Source: Pseudomonas sp. PB101 (GTDB lineage: Bacteria; Pseudomonadota; Gammaproteobacteria; Pseudomonadales; Pseudomonadaceae). From it: 64,000 bases of DNA. This document shows, one piece after another, positions 53,713 through 63,025 of the stretch (positions within the stretch are counted from its first letter, which is position 1; the number at the start of each line of letters is the position of its first letter). The stretch covers positions 62,001 through 126,000 of the forward strand of contig NZ_RWIR01000018.1 in NCBI RefSeq assembly GCF_009764265.1, given 5' to 3'. The notes beneath the pieces are model-generated. The model saw only the letters and a list, made by a program, of their open reading frames with translations, was not told the DNA's origin and did no database searches. Both the position numbers and the translations under genes were made by a program.

Positions 53713-55452
53713 ATGGATTTTTCACTCAAGCACCTGGCTGCGACCACCCTCATGCTCGCCAGCCTTTCGTCGTTCACCTCGGCTGCGCAAGCCAACATCA
53801 CGCCAGAACAGAGCGCGGTCATCCTCAAGACTTTCAATGATGCGTCGGTCAAGGATTTCAGGCAGTTCCTCGCAAGCCTGGCCAAGAGCGATATCGCCAG
53901 GACCGACAACCTCGGCGCGGCCATCGGTGCCTTCCTCGACAACAAGACGCTGTCCGCCGAGCAGCAGAACGAAATCCATCGTTTGCTCGGTCTTTATGCC
54001 CGGGTGAAATACGGCAGCGCGGCCACCGAAACCTTGAAGGAACTGGTAGCCATTCCGACAGTGAACGTGGAAGGGGTGGCCCAGCACGACAACCCTGAAT
54101 TCATCAAGATTGCCGAGAAGATCAAGGGGCTCGCCCAGGCGTTCAACCTGAACTTCCGCAACATCGACAATCGCGTCTACGAGATTTCCCTCGAAGGCAG
54201 CGGCGATGAAGTCGTGGGCATTCACGCCCACGCCGATGTGGTGCCGGTGACACCGGAGAACTGGGTGCTGCAGGACGGCACCCGCCTCGACCCGTTCAAG
54301 GTCACCCTGATCGGCGATCGCATGTATGGCCGCGGCACCGAGGACGACAAGAACGGCATCGTGGTGGCGCTCTATGCCATGAAAATCATCAAGGAAGAAA
54401 AGCTGCCGCTGGCGCGCAACTTCAAGTTGCTGGTCGACACCACCGAAGAGACCACGGGCGACGCCATCCCCTACTATTTCGAACGCAACCCGACGCCCAA
54501 CTACAACCTGGCGCTCGATGGCGGCTACCCGGTGGTGATCGCCGAGAAAGGCTACGGCACCGTCATGGCCAGCTTCGCCAAGCGCGCTGGCGAGGGCAAA
54601 GGCGCAGAGATCATCTCGATGACCGGCGGCCTGGCCACCAACCAGATTCCGTCGACCTCGGTCGCGACCCTGGTGACCGACAAGCCCGCCGAACTGGCCG
54701 CCAGCCTGCAAACCGCCGGCAGCGAATACGCCAAGCGCAACGGCGGCAACTTCGAGGTGGCTGCCAAGGTCGACGGCAAGGACGTCAAGTTGACGGTCAC
54801 CGGCGTGTCCGCGCACTCCTCGGAACCTGAATCCGGCGTCAACCCGGTGGCCAGGATGCTCGATTTCATCAATGGCCTCGACGGCAAGGTGGCGCTCAAG
54901 CACAACCACATCACCGATGCCGCGCGCTACGCCGCCGACAACTGGGGCCTGGATTACCTGGGTGGCAAGTTGGGGGTCGGTTTTGCCGATGAGTTCATGG
55001 GCCCGCTGACCACTTCCCTGACCTATGTCGGGATGGACGACAAAGCCTTCAAGCTCGCGGTCAACCTGCGCGTGCCGAAGGGTAAGTCGCCTGAGGCGCT
55101 CAAGTCGGAGATCGCCGGCAAGCTGGACGCCTGGAGCAAGAAGACCCGCATCGCACCGACCTTCGAGCTGTCGATCGCCGAACCGATGTACCGCAACCCC
55201 GAGGGTGAATGGGTCAAGGCGCTGCTCGCGGTGGCCAGCGAAAACCTCGGCATGGAACACAAGTTCGGCACCTCGGCCGGCGCCACGTCCGTGCATGAAC
55301 TGCCTAACGGCGTGCAATTCGGCCTGGCCATGCCGGACGTCAAATACACCGGGCACAACGACAACGAGTTCAAGACCACCGGGCAGTTCCTGCTGGACTT
55401 GCAGATCGTCACCGAAATGATGGGCCGCATCGGCCAATTGCCGAAACTGTGA
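53713..55452 (+). CDS. Exported M20-family dipeptidase
   Basis: 579-residue metallopeptidase with a signal peptide (residues 1-26, cleavage after AQA). Metal site: His in GIHAHADVVP (about residue 173), bridging Asp in GRGTEDDKNG, Glu-Glu in DTTEETTG, and C-terminal His in TGHNDNE. The lid dimerisation domain lies between. Longer than the cytosolic PepV/PepD family (about 470) because of an N-terminal helical region. It should split dipeptides or N-acyl amino acids in the periplasm. ATG 53713 gives the cleaner signal; ATG 53701 is possible. Confidence 0.92.
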   Translation: MDFSLKHLAATTLMLASLSSFTSAAQANITPEQSAVILKTFNDASVKDFRQFLASLAKSDIARTDNLGAAIGAFLDNKTLSAEQQNEIHRLLGLYARVKYGSAATETLKELVAIPTVNVEGVAQHDNPEFIKIAEKIKGLAQAFNLNFRNIDNRVYEISLEGSGDEVVGIHAHADVVPVTPENWVLQDGTRLDPFKVTLIGDRMYGRGTEDDKNGIVVALYAMKIIKEEKLPLARNFKLLVDTTEETTGDAIPYYFERNPTPNYNLALDGGYPVVIAEKGYGTVMASFAKRAGEGKGAEIISMTGGLATNQIPSTSVATLVTDKPAELAASLQTAGSEYAKRNGGNFEVAAKVDGKDVKLTVTGVSAHSSEPESGVNPVARMLDFINGLDGKVALKHNHITDAARYAADNWGLDYLGGKLGVGFADEFMGPLTTSLTYVGMDDKAFKLAVNLRVPKGKSPEALKSEIAGKLDAWSKKTRIAPTFELSIAEPMYRNPEGEWVKALLAVASENLGMEHKFGTSAGATSVHELPNGVQFGLAMPDVKYTGHNDNEFKTTGQFLLDLQIVTEMMGRIGQLPKL

Positions 55453-55461
55453 CACCTCTTC

Positions 55462-55488
55462 GGACCCGCCGCACTGGCGGGTCCTTTG
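55462..55488 (+). terminator. Rho-independent terminator
   Basis: GGACCCGCC-GCACT-GGCGGGTCC (9-bp stem) followed by TTTG begins 10 bases after the M20 peptidase stop. Confidence 0.9.
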
Positions 55489-55517
55489 CTTTCACTCCAA
55501 AATCACCTGCCGGCCCT

Positions 55518-55618
55518 TGTAGGAGCGAGCTTGCTCGCGAAAAACCCAAGGGCGCCACGGTGCGTCCGGTTTCCCGCGTCATCGTTACCCTCCATCGCGA
55601 GCAAGCTCGCTCCTACGG
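55518..55618. repeat. REP pair (BIME)
   Basis: Arms TGTAGGAGCGAGCTTGCTCG (from 55518) and CGCGAGCAAGCTCGCTCCTA (from about 55595). The right end overlaps the stop codon of the DUF6124 gene. Confidence 0.85.
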
Positions 55619-55933
55619 GTCGATTTGATCCAGCACCCGGTTCGCCGTGATCTCCGCCAGCATCACGCTGTTGGAAATCCCCAGCAGCGCATTGCGCGAC
55701 CCACCGTCCAGGTGATCCACCAACTGATGGACCATCACATCGACCGACGCGAGGGTTTCGACCAGATAAACCATCAAGGTTTCGGAACTCGCCTGCGGGT
55801 CCACGGAGAACAGGGTGCCGGGTGTGCGCGGTGTGGCTTTGATATCGGCAATCGAGGGGATGTGAAAATCGAGGGCGGCTTCGTGTGGGGAGACCGGATC
55901 GGCGTCCGGTGGGTTTGGCGTTACCTTGAACAT
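55613..55933 (-). CDS. DUF6124 family protein
   Basis: 106-residue protein typical of Pseudomonas: MFKVTPNPPDADPVSPHEAA, then the conserved helices (YLVETLASVDVMVHQLVDHLDGGSRNALLGI and following). Function unknown. Its TAG stop is the first bases of a REP arm. ATG 55933. Confidence 0.9.
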   Translation of the reverse strand: MFKVTPNPPDADPVSPHEAALDFHIPSIADIKATPRTPGTLFSVDPQASSETLMVYLVETLASVDVMVHQLVDHLDGGSRNALLGISNSVMLAEITANRVLDQIDP

Positions 55934-56246
55934 ATTTCTGTCTCCAAAAAATGGAGCCATCACCGACTTGCGACTAAACAAGGGGGTGGCAGCTGTACGC
56001 AGGTTAGTCGACCGGGGAGACACGAAACCGGCGCGCCCGAAGGCGCCCTGCGCACAGCTACCATGAAGTGCAGGCATGAAATGACCTGACTGTCTGGATG
56101 CAAATACGCTTCGTGAAACCATCGGGCGACTAAACCCGATCACTGATGGGCAGTGACACGATTCAAGTTACCGATGGTCCCCAAGGCGCACAAGCCGGCG
56201 GATTCTGGCGTAACCGTAGGCAACGGCGCAAGGTCTTGTAGCTTGC
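55934..56246. other. Intergenic region
   Basis: 313 bases between the DUF6124 start and the nitrilase remnant. No gene is supported; it should contain the DUF6124 promoter. Confidence 0.5.
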
Positions 56247-56748
56247 ATGAAGCAATCTTAAACGCCTTTAAACAAACGCTCTGTAGCCCCGGCGAAATTG
56301 AAAAAACATCGTTAAACACATTGATCTCATCCACTTGGCTGCACGCCAAGGTGCCAATCTGGCGCTCTTTCCCGAACTCTCTCAGCGGTTACGAACCAAA
56401 GCTGGCGGAAGTATTGTCCTGGCACCCGGCATTTGCTACGAGTCATTGCAATCAAGCCATGCCGAACAAGCCGCAGAGTCGGGCGCTCAGGTCTATCTGG
56501 CAAGCGTGGCAAAGTCTGAGAGAGGCGTTGCATCGGCATACAGCCATTATCCGACGATTGCTAAAAAGCTCTCCATGACTGTGTTGATGGCAAATTATGT
56601 AGGTGCCACCGACAACTTTATAGCAGCAGGTCTGTCTGCCATCTGGAACAGTGACGGTGAAATCGTTTGCAGTACCGATGCCTTTCAAGAGGCATTGCTT
56701 GCGTACAACTTGCAGACTGGGGAAACCGGCATTTTCAGCGTGACTTGA
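56247..56748 (+). pseudogene. Decayed carbon-nitrogen hydrolase (nitrilase superfamily)
   Basis: Three lesions are visible in what was a nitrilase-superfamily gene. Piecing the frames gives TLCSPGEIEK, then NIVKHIDLIHLAARQG, then ANLALFPELS (the catalytic Glu) and LSGYEPKLA, then SIVLAPGICYESLQ (catalytic Cys in ICYES) to the stop at 56748. The breaks are a missing A in the A-run at 56301-56306, a missing CT in the CT repeat at 56377-56382, and loss of roughly 90 codons near 56403-56412 between GYEPKLA and the Cys segment (including the catalytic Lys). No functional product is possible. Confidence 0.75.
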
Positions 56749-56793
56749 AACCTGCTCTTGATCGCCGCTGCCTCCAAAACGACCGGCTGTAAT

Positions 56794-56844
56794 GGGTCGA
56801 CTGCTGCCCCTCGTGACGGGCAGCAATCGGCCAAAAGCAGACAT
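56794..56844. repeat. Intergenic hairpin repeat, copy A
   Basis: GGGTCGAC, then TGCTGCCC (56802-56809) paired with GGGCAGCA (56818-56825) around CTCGTGAC, then ATCGGCCAAAAGCAGACAT. Not a REP. Two related copies occur at 57861 and 58478. Confidence 0.7.
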
Positions 56845-57029
56845 CCCGCAACGTCCGCCAGTGGGCTACTTCAGCTTGTCACGACAGGCCGAGATCAGCA
56901 GACGGCTTTTCGGGCTATTCGACGTAAAGTTCGCGAAGTTTTCAGATTTCCCTCTAGCGTGGCTCATTGGAATGATGGCAAATTGATTCTCTCGAATCGC
57001 TATTTCTTTTTGCGCTTACAGGAGTTCTC

Positions 57030-57821
57030 GTGAGCAAACCATCCAATGATCTTGAGCGAAAGCTAATGCTCGCTGCCGACAATCCGGCGAATCGCCCCGA
57101 GTTCTACAAGGCATTAATGGCGTCCGATGTTTACGTAATCGGCTTTACAGATTCTGAAGGCGAAGAAATTAGAACAATTCCTACCGGCGACAAGTTATCA
57201 ATAGTGAGTTGGGAAAAGAATGACGGTACGCCAATCATTCCGTTCTTCACCAGCCTCGAAGCATTGCAGCGTGCCTTGAAGGAAGAGTCGAAATATGTGG
57301 CTTTACCAGCCAAAAGCTTCTTTGAAATGACCCTTGGGTCATTCTTGATGCTCAACCCAGCCTCATCCTATGGCAAAGAGTTCTTTCCTGACGAAATACA
57401 TGCACTACTAGAAACGGGTGTGAACCATGCTCCGCAGACTAGAGTAGTTCAGAAGGAAACCAAGGTACTGCTCGGTCAGCCAGCCAATTATCCATCAGAG
57501 ATGGTGTCCGCGCTCACATCACTTCTGGCGAAGCATTCGGCTGTTAAGGCTGCGTATTTGTGCTTAATGCAAGATCCATCAAGCAGTGAAAAACCGTCAC
57601 TGGTCGTTGGTTTTGACGGTGATAAGGACCTTGCTGAGGCAATGAAGGAAGCTGGCTCAGTGGCCGCGGATACAGCCCCCAAGGGGGACGCGGTTGATTT
57701 TGTTGTTCTCAAAAAGGGCGAATCGGGAGTTAGCAATTACATGCTCAAATCTGTGAAGCCATTTTACGAACGCACTTGGGGGGCCAAATTGCGCTCACTA
57801 TTCTCTCCGGGCAAGGTATAG
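57030..57821 (+). CDS. sseB: SseB family protein (enhanced serine sensitivity)
   Basis: 263-residue protein of the SseB family, named for a plasmid-borne serine-sensitivity phenotype in E. coli; biochemical role unknown. The N-terminal SseB domain (LERKLMLAADNPANRPEFYKA, with VYVIGF and later PFFTSLEALQRAL) and the conserved C-terminal region with FYERTWGAKLRSLF are visible. GTG 57030 follows CAGGAGTT. It stands alone between hairpin repeats. Lower GC and A-rich codons than most neighbours. Confidence 0.88.
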   Translation: MSKPSNDLERKLMLAADNPANRPEFYKALMASDVYVIGFTDSEGEEIRTIPTGDKLSIVSWEKNDGTPIIPFFTSLEALQRALKEESKYVALPAKSFFEMTLGSFLMLNPASSYGKEFFPDEIHALLETGVNHAPQTRVVQKETKVLLGQPANYPSEMVSALTSLLAKHSAVKAAYLCLMQDPSSSEKPSLVVGFDGDKDLAEAMKEAGSVAADTAPKGDAVDFVVLKKGESGVSNYMLKSVKPFYERTWGAKLRSLFSPGKV

Positions 57822-57860
57822 CGAATCATTCCCGCGAACCGCGCTGTGAATGTCAGCAAA

Positions 57861-57908
57861 GTGTCGATTTCTGCCCATCGTGGCAGGCAGAAATCGGCCA
57901 GTATCTGC
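57861..57908. repeat. Intergenic hairpin repeat, copy B
   Basis: TGTCGA, then TTTCTGCC (57867-57874) paired with GGCAGAAA (57885-57892), loop CATCGTGGCA, then TCGGCCAGTATCTGCC. Same layout as copy A. Confidence 0.7.
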
Positions 57909-58069
57909 CGGTGAATGTAATGCTGGAAAGTAAATGGCTATGCTTGATCTGATACCGAGATTGGTCTCCCCTCAATTGGTAAAGATGGACAGCCTTTAAC
58001 GGTGATGGCGTACAGTGTCGTTTCAAATTTTGACCCTAACTGGACCATTGAAACTCGGAGCTTTAGCAA

Positions 58070-58375
58070 ATGATCGCTGTTGATGCTGCCGCAAAAGAGT
58101 TTGTTCGATTGCTCGATGTTGCAATCGCTATTGCAAAAAAAATAAAGGCGCGTACCAGGGATGCATTTATTGTTGAGTCTGCAGACACAACAGTGAAAAA
58201 TCTTATGGGCTTCCGCGATATGGCAATCTCTGGCGGGCTTCCGAGACCATCAAAGGGCGAAGTTCCTCAAGGAACTGGCCTTGGATTGACTCGTGGAGTT
58301 GGGGAGTGGACAGAGGATGATGATTTGCTTGATGCTGTTTACGAGGTCGAAAGCCACTATAAAAAATTAATGTAA
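58070..58375 (+). CDS. Small hypothetical protein
   Basis: 101-residue protein, mostly helical (AAKEFVRLLDVAIAIAKKI) with an acidic C-terminus (TEDDDLLDAVYEVESHYKKL). CGGAG precedes the ATG. No family recognised, no signal or membrane segment. It lies between SseB and the hybrid kinase, in an area with repeats and decayed genes; it may be a remnant or an accessory gene. Confidence 0.55.
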   Translation: MIAVDAAAKEFVRLLDVAIAIAKKIKARTRDAFIVESADTTVKNLMGFRDMAISGGLPRPSKGEVPQGTGLGLTRGVGEWTEDDDLLDAVYEVESHYKKLM

Positions 58376-58477
58376 ATTTAGGTTAGGTCACGCCCGGCTT
58401 GCCAGGCAGTGTTGTTCCAAACAGGTATTCCATTGGCGGCTTCTAGCCGGTTTCTGCCCCACATGGAGGGCCGCTAT

Positions 58478-58530
58478 GGGTCGATTACAGCCCGTCGTGA
58501 CAAGCCGAAATCGGCCAAAAGCGAACGCTC
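58478..58530. repeat. Intergenic hairpin repeat, copy C
   Basis: GGGTCGATTACAGCCCGTCG, TGACAAGCCGAAATCGGCCA and AAAGCGAAC. The right half matches copy A (ATCGGCCAAAAGCRRAC); the hairpin arm is less symmetric, so it is a diverged member. Confidence 0.6.
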
Positions 58531-58576
58531 ACCCGCTCTCATGCGCATGAGCCATGACTATCCACCGACTGAATGT

Positions 58577-61500
58577 TCAGGACAGGCTTTCCAGTAACTC
58601 CAGCGCCTGATCGAAATCGAAGCACTGCGCTTGCTCGACAACCCGGTGCAACTGCTCGGCCATCTTCGGGTCCGAAGCCAGCCCCTGGAGTTTGAGCAAG
58701 GCCGTCAGGGCCTGGGTGTCGCTCTCGGCCAGCAGAGACCGGGTGTGGGCCAATTGCACATGCCATGCGCTGTCGAGTGGCGTGGTTGATGAGTCTGCGG
58801 ACGATGTCGCTTCGCCGAGTACCGATAGTCCTTCCAGCACCGGTGTCAGGTGGCGTTCAACCTCCGCCAGCCGCTCGGCCAGCGCTTGCTCGGCGCCAGC
58901 GCTTTGGCACGCCTGCTCCAGCGCAGCGGCCGCGTTCGCCACTGCAACGGCACCAATGTTGCCCGCCGTGCCCCGCAAGGTATGGGCCAGCCTGGCAGCC
59001 GCCAAAGGATCGCCCGGGCCTCGGGCAGCGAGGAACTCGCTGCAAAAAGCCTGGTGGCTGGAGCGAAACTTGCGCAGCAGGCGCAGGTAGAGTTCAACCT
59101 TGCCCATGCAGGTGCCCAGGCCCGCTTTCAAATCAATACCGGGAAGGCTGGCGGGCAGTCTCGTCGCTGTCGCCGTGGTGCCCGGCGAAACTTCCGCCGA
59201 CTTCGCGCCACGGTCAGGACGCGGATGTATCCACTTGGCGATCGTGGCGAACATATCCTCGACGTTCAAGGGCTTGGAGATGTGGTCGTTCATGCCGCAG
59301 GACAGCGCCCGCTCACGGTCTCCCGCCATGGCGTTGGCCGTCATGGCGATCACCGGCAGGTTCGCCCAGCGTGGCTGCTCACGTATCTTGCGGGTCGCGG
59401 TATAACCGTCCATCACCGGCATCTGGCAGTCCATCAACACGCCATCGAAGTCGGCGTCACGCGCCAGTTGCTCAAGCGCTTCTGCGCCGTGAACGGCCAG
59501 ACACAGCTCGATACCGGCGCTTTCCAGCAGTTCACAGGCGAGCTCGCGGTTCAGCTCATTGTCTTCCACCAACAGCAATCGCGCGCCACGCAGGCTGGCC
59601 ATGGCGCTGGCGCTCTGACCGAGTCGTTCGCTGGTGCGGGTATCGGCCTGGGGTATCTTGCCGAGCACTGTGCCCAGCGCCTCAAGCAAAGTGGACGGCG
59701 TCACCGGCTTGGTCAGGACCACCGGCAGTTGAATGCCGTGCCGGCTGGCCACTTCACGAGCCTCCTCGCGACCGAAAGCCGTGACCATGATCACCGACGG
59801 CGTTTGCGCCAGTTTGGCGGCACGCATCTGCCGTACCGTCTCCACACCATCCATGCCCGGCATGCGCCAATCCATCAGCACCAGATCATAGGGCAGTGTC
59901 TTCGCCTCAGCCTCCAGCAGCATGTCCAGTGCGGCCCGGCCACTGTGCGCGACGTCCACCTCCACGCCAAAACTGCGCGCCATGCTGGACAGGATCTCGC
60001 GCGCGCTGGCGTTGTCATCGACCACCAATACACGGCTGCCCAGCAACTCATCGGCAGTCACCATGCGCCGCAACTGGCTGTCGCGCTGCACGCCCAGGCT
60101 CACCTCGAAATGAAAAGTGGAACCCTGGCCCGGCTCGCTCTCGACCCAGATGTGTCCGCCCATCAACTCCACCAGATGCCGGGAGATGGCCAGGCCCAAC
60201 CCGGTGCCACCGTACTTGCGGGTGGTCGAGCTATCGGCCTGGCTGAACGGTTGAAACAGGCGCGAGCACTGTTCGGTGCTCATGCCGATCCCGCTGTCAC
60301 GTACCCAGAAATGCAATTGCACCTGCTCTGCTGCCGAACCTCGCCGCTCTACTCCGAGCACGATCTCGCCCTGCTCGGTGAACTTCGTCGCATTGTTGCC
60401 CAGATTGATCAGCACCTGGCCGAGACGCAATGGATCGCCGATCAAGGCAGTCGGCAGTTCGGCATCGGTGCTGAACAGCAATTCCAGGCCTTTGTCCTCG
60501 GCTTTCAGTCCAATCATGCTGGCAAAGCCGTCGAGCACGTCCTCGAGGTGGAAGGGAATGTGCTCCAGGTGCATCTTGCCGGCCTCGATCCTGGAGAAGT
60601 CGAGGATGTCGTTGATGATCACCAGCAGGTATTCCGCTGAACGATGGACCTTTTCGATGTAGTTGCGCTGGCGGTGGTCGAGTTCGGTTCGCAGTGCCAG
60701 GTAGCTCATGCCGATGATGGCGTTCATCGGCGTGCGGATCTCGTGACTCATGGTGGCGAGGAAATTGCTCTTGGCCCGGGTCGCCTCTTCCGCGGCCTCG
60801 CGTGCGCGCTGCACCTCGGCCTCGGCGATCTTGCGCGCGGTGATGTCGAAGTACCAGTTGGCCCCCATGCCCCGCTCTCCCGGCGTCATCGTGACGGACG
60901 AAACCAGTACGTCGACGCGCCCGCCTGTGGCACGTTTCAGGGTCGTCTCGAAGTTCAGCACCGGACCTTGCGATGCCGCTTCAAGAAAGCGCTGGTGCGC
61001 CGCAGGGTCGACCCAGAACTGCCCCGGATCCACACCCTCGAGCTCAGCCAGACGCGTTCCGAACAAGCTGTCGAACTGCGGATTACAGTAGGTCGGACGG
61101 CCATCGACGTCTCTGATCACCATGGCCACCGGGCTGCTGTCCAGGACCGAGCGCAACTGTGCCTCGCTGGCCTTGAGTGCCGCCTGCAGATGACGGCGTT
61201 CGCTCACGTCACGCACCGAAGCGCACACGCATGCTCCACCCCCTTCCAGGCTCGGCAGGTGCGACAGGCTGATCTCTGCCGAGAACAGACTGCCGTCCTT
61301 GCGCACGCCTTGCAGGTCGTCGAGGTTGGCGCCCATCTGGCGGGTTTCGCCGTGGGCCATGAAGCCCTTGCGCAGCGCCACGTGACGCCCTCGACTGGCC
61401 AACGGCACCAGGCGATCGATGGACTCGCCGAGCAGCTCGCCGGCGCTATAGCCGAACAACTGATCCAGTTGGCGATTGGTGCGCAGGATCTGTCCTTCGG

Positions 61501-62974
61501 CATCCACCACCAGCATGCCGTCCGGCGCCGCTTCGATAATCCCGCGATACCAGGCCTCGGTCGCGCGCAACGCCGATTGCTGGGATTCGAGTGCTTGCGC
61601 CTGCTGCTCCAGTTGCAGCGCCTGTGCCGACATTTCATTGGCCTGGCGCCGGGTTTCGGCCAACAGGGTCTTGACCGCCTGATTACGCTCCAGAATCGCC
61701 ATGGCCGCGGCCAAACGCGGGGTAGCTTCCTGCAACAGCAGCATTTCGCGTTCGCCCAAAGGCTCCAGGCCAGCCAGCTCGAGCACTCCCAGCAAGCGCT
61801 CGCCACGCACAATGGGTTGCAGCAGCAGGCAACGGGCCGGGACCTCGCCCAGCGGCGAGCGCAAGCGCCAGTATTGCTCCGGCATCGCCTGAAACTGACG
61901 TGGCAGGCGATCCACCGCGCACTGCCCCAGCAGGCCATCGCCGAACATGACTTGCGCCTCGGGTGGCCGCTCGGGATCGGTGGCATAACGCCCCATCAGC
62001 TGCAGCGTCCCGGCGTCCTCCTGTGCGCTGTACAGCACCCCTTGGCAAATTCCGTGCAGGCTCGCCAAACATTGCAGGAACACCTGCGCCAGTTCCTCCG
62101 GCGTTTCTGCCTGCTGCAGATCGACCTGCAATTGTGCGGTATGCGCCTTGATCCAGCGTTGACGCTCAAGCTGTTGGGACTCGGTCTGCAGTTTGGCGAT
62201 GGCGCGCGCCAGGTCGCCCGTTTCGTTGTTCAGGTCGGTGTGGGGAATCGGTTGATCGAGCTGCCCCGAGGCCAAGTGATCGACCGCCACCCGCACCCGG
62301 TTGAGCGGATTGCGAATCGACTGGCTGACGACCCAGGACAACAGCAACGCCAGCGACAAGCCACCGAACAACAGTACATAAGTGAGCATGGTGCTGTGCT
62401 CGGCAAACTCGGCGATGTCCTTGGCCGTGTCGCGAATCGAAGCTTCCTTGATCTGGGCGATCGCATACAAAAGGGCGTCGGCCTGCTGGGCAATCTGCTG
62501 GAACTCGGTGCTGTTGAGCAACAACAGCGCCTTGCTCTGCTGGCCCTGGTCGATCAACACGAAGGCCCGGTCGCTTTGGCCCTGCAATTGTTGCAGCAGC
62601 AGGTCGAATTCAGCCAGACGCGCCAGGTTTTCCGCACGCTTGAGGGTCACTTTTGCTTGGGCCACAGACTGCTGCAGGCGGTCCTGGGTATCACGCAACC
62701 GCTGCAGGGATTCGACGCGAATCTGTGCGCTGTCGGTGCCCACCGCGCGCTGCAATCCTTGCATCATTTGCGGCAGGAGCACCCGTGCTTCCTGCAGGTG
62801 CTCCATGCCGACCAGTTCCTGCAGATAGAGGTTCTGCATGTCCTGCTTCAGCGATTGCTGGGTACGCAGGCTTTGCACGCCGAGCACCAGCACCAACAGC
62901 AGCAGCGCAGCGAAACCCAGGATCAGTTTGTGAAGCAGCGCCAGGCGCTCAAGCAGGTTGCGCAATCGGGCCAT
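58577..62974 (-). CDS. Hybrid sensor histidine kinase (HAMP-GAF-PAS-PAS-HK-REC-REC-HPt)
   Basis: 1465-residue inner-membrane hybrid kinase. Two membrane segments (about residues 18-38 and 203-225) enclose a periplasmic helical sensor domain (about 40-200). Then come HAMP (225-275, [16 protein letters not shown]), GAF (about 285-435), coiled coil (440-475), two PAS domains (about 480-600 and 605-725), HisKA (His in [12 protein letters not shown], about 750), HATPase (GTGLGLAIS, about 940), REC1 ([14 protein letters not shown]), REC2 ([13 protein letters not shown]) and HPt ([15 protein letters not shown], about 1365). A full internal phosphorelay. GAGGAT lies 5 bases before ATG 62974. It follows the HD-GYP regulator gene by 51 bases, in the same transcript. 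Confidence 0.93.
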   Translation of the reverse strand: MARLRNLLERLALLHKLILGFAALLLLVLVLGVQSLRTQQSLKQDMQNLYLQELVGMEHLQEARVLLPQMMQGLQRAVGTDSAQIRVESLQRLRDTQDRLQQSVAQAKVTLKRAENLARLAEFDLLLQQLQGQSDRAFVLIDQGQQSKALLLLNSTEFQQIAQQADALLYAIAQIKEASIRDTAKDIAEFAEHSTMLTYVLLFGGLSLALLLSWVVSQSIRNPLNRVRVAVDHLASGQLDQPIPHTDLNNETGDLARAIAKLQTESQQLERQRWIKAHTAQLQVDLQQAETPEELAQVFLQCLASLHGICQGVLYSAQEDAGTLQLMGRYATDPERPPEAQVMFGDGLLGQCAVDRLPRQFQAMPEQYWRLRSPLGEVPARCLLLQPIVRGERLLGVLELAGLEPLGEREMLLLQEATPRLAAAMAILERNQAVKTLLAETRRQANEMSAQALQLEQQAQALESQQSALRATEAWYRGIIEAAPDGMLVVDAEGQILRTNRQLDQLFGYSAGELLGESIDRLVPLASRGRHVALRKGFMAHGETRQMGANLDDLQGVRKDGSLFSAEISLSHLPSLEGGGACVCASVRDVSERRHLQAALKASEAQLRSVLDSSPVAMVIRDVDGRPTYCNPQFDSLFGTRLAELEGVDPGQFWVDPAAHQRFLEAASQGPVLNFETTLKRATGGRVDVLVSSVTMTPGERGMGANWYFDITARKIAEAEVQRAREAAEEATRAKSNFLATMSHEIRTPMNAIIGMSYLALRTELDHRQRNYIEKVHRSAEYLLVIINDILDFSRIEAGKMHLEHIPFHLEDVLDGFASMIGLKAEDKGLELLFSTDAELPTALIGDPLRLGQVLINLGNNATKFTEQGEIVLGVERRGSAAEQVQLHFWVRDSGIGMSTEQCSRLFQPFSQADSSTTRKYGGTGLGLAISRHLVELMGGHIWVESEPGQGSTFHFEVSLGVQRDSQLRRMVTADELLGSRVLVVDDNASAREILSSMARSFGVEVDVAHSGRAALDMLLEAEAKTLPYDLVLMDWRMPGMDGVETVRQMRAAKLAQTPSVIMVTAFGREEAREVASRHGIQLPVVLTKPVTPSTLLEALGTVLGKIPQADTRTSERLGQSASAMASLRGARLLLVEDNELNRELACELLESAGIELCLAVHGAEALEQLARDADFDGVLMDCQMPVMDGYTATRKIREQPRWANLPVIAMTANAMAGDRERALSCGMNDHISKPLNVEDMFATIAKWIHPRPDRGAKSAEVSPGTTATATRLPASLPGIDLKAGLGTCMGKVELYLRLLRKFRSSHQAFCSEFLAARGPGDPLAAARLAHTLRGTAGNIGAVAVANAAAALEQACQSAGAEQALAERLAEVERHLTPVLEGLSVLGEATSSADSSTTPLDSAWHVQLAHTRSLLAESDTQALTALLKLQGLASDPKMAEQLHRVVEQAQCFDFDQALELLESLS

Positions 62975-63025
62975 GACTATCCTCAAGGACCTGGTGAAAA
63001 CACTGACAAAGGGGTAACAGCGGGT

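Noticed and set aside
53722..55455. 577-codon open frame on the - strand
   Set aside because: Complement of the M20 peptidase, which has signal peptide, metal ligands and terminator; the reverse frame shows none of these.
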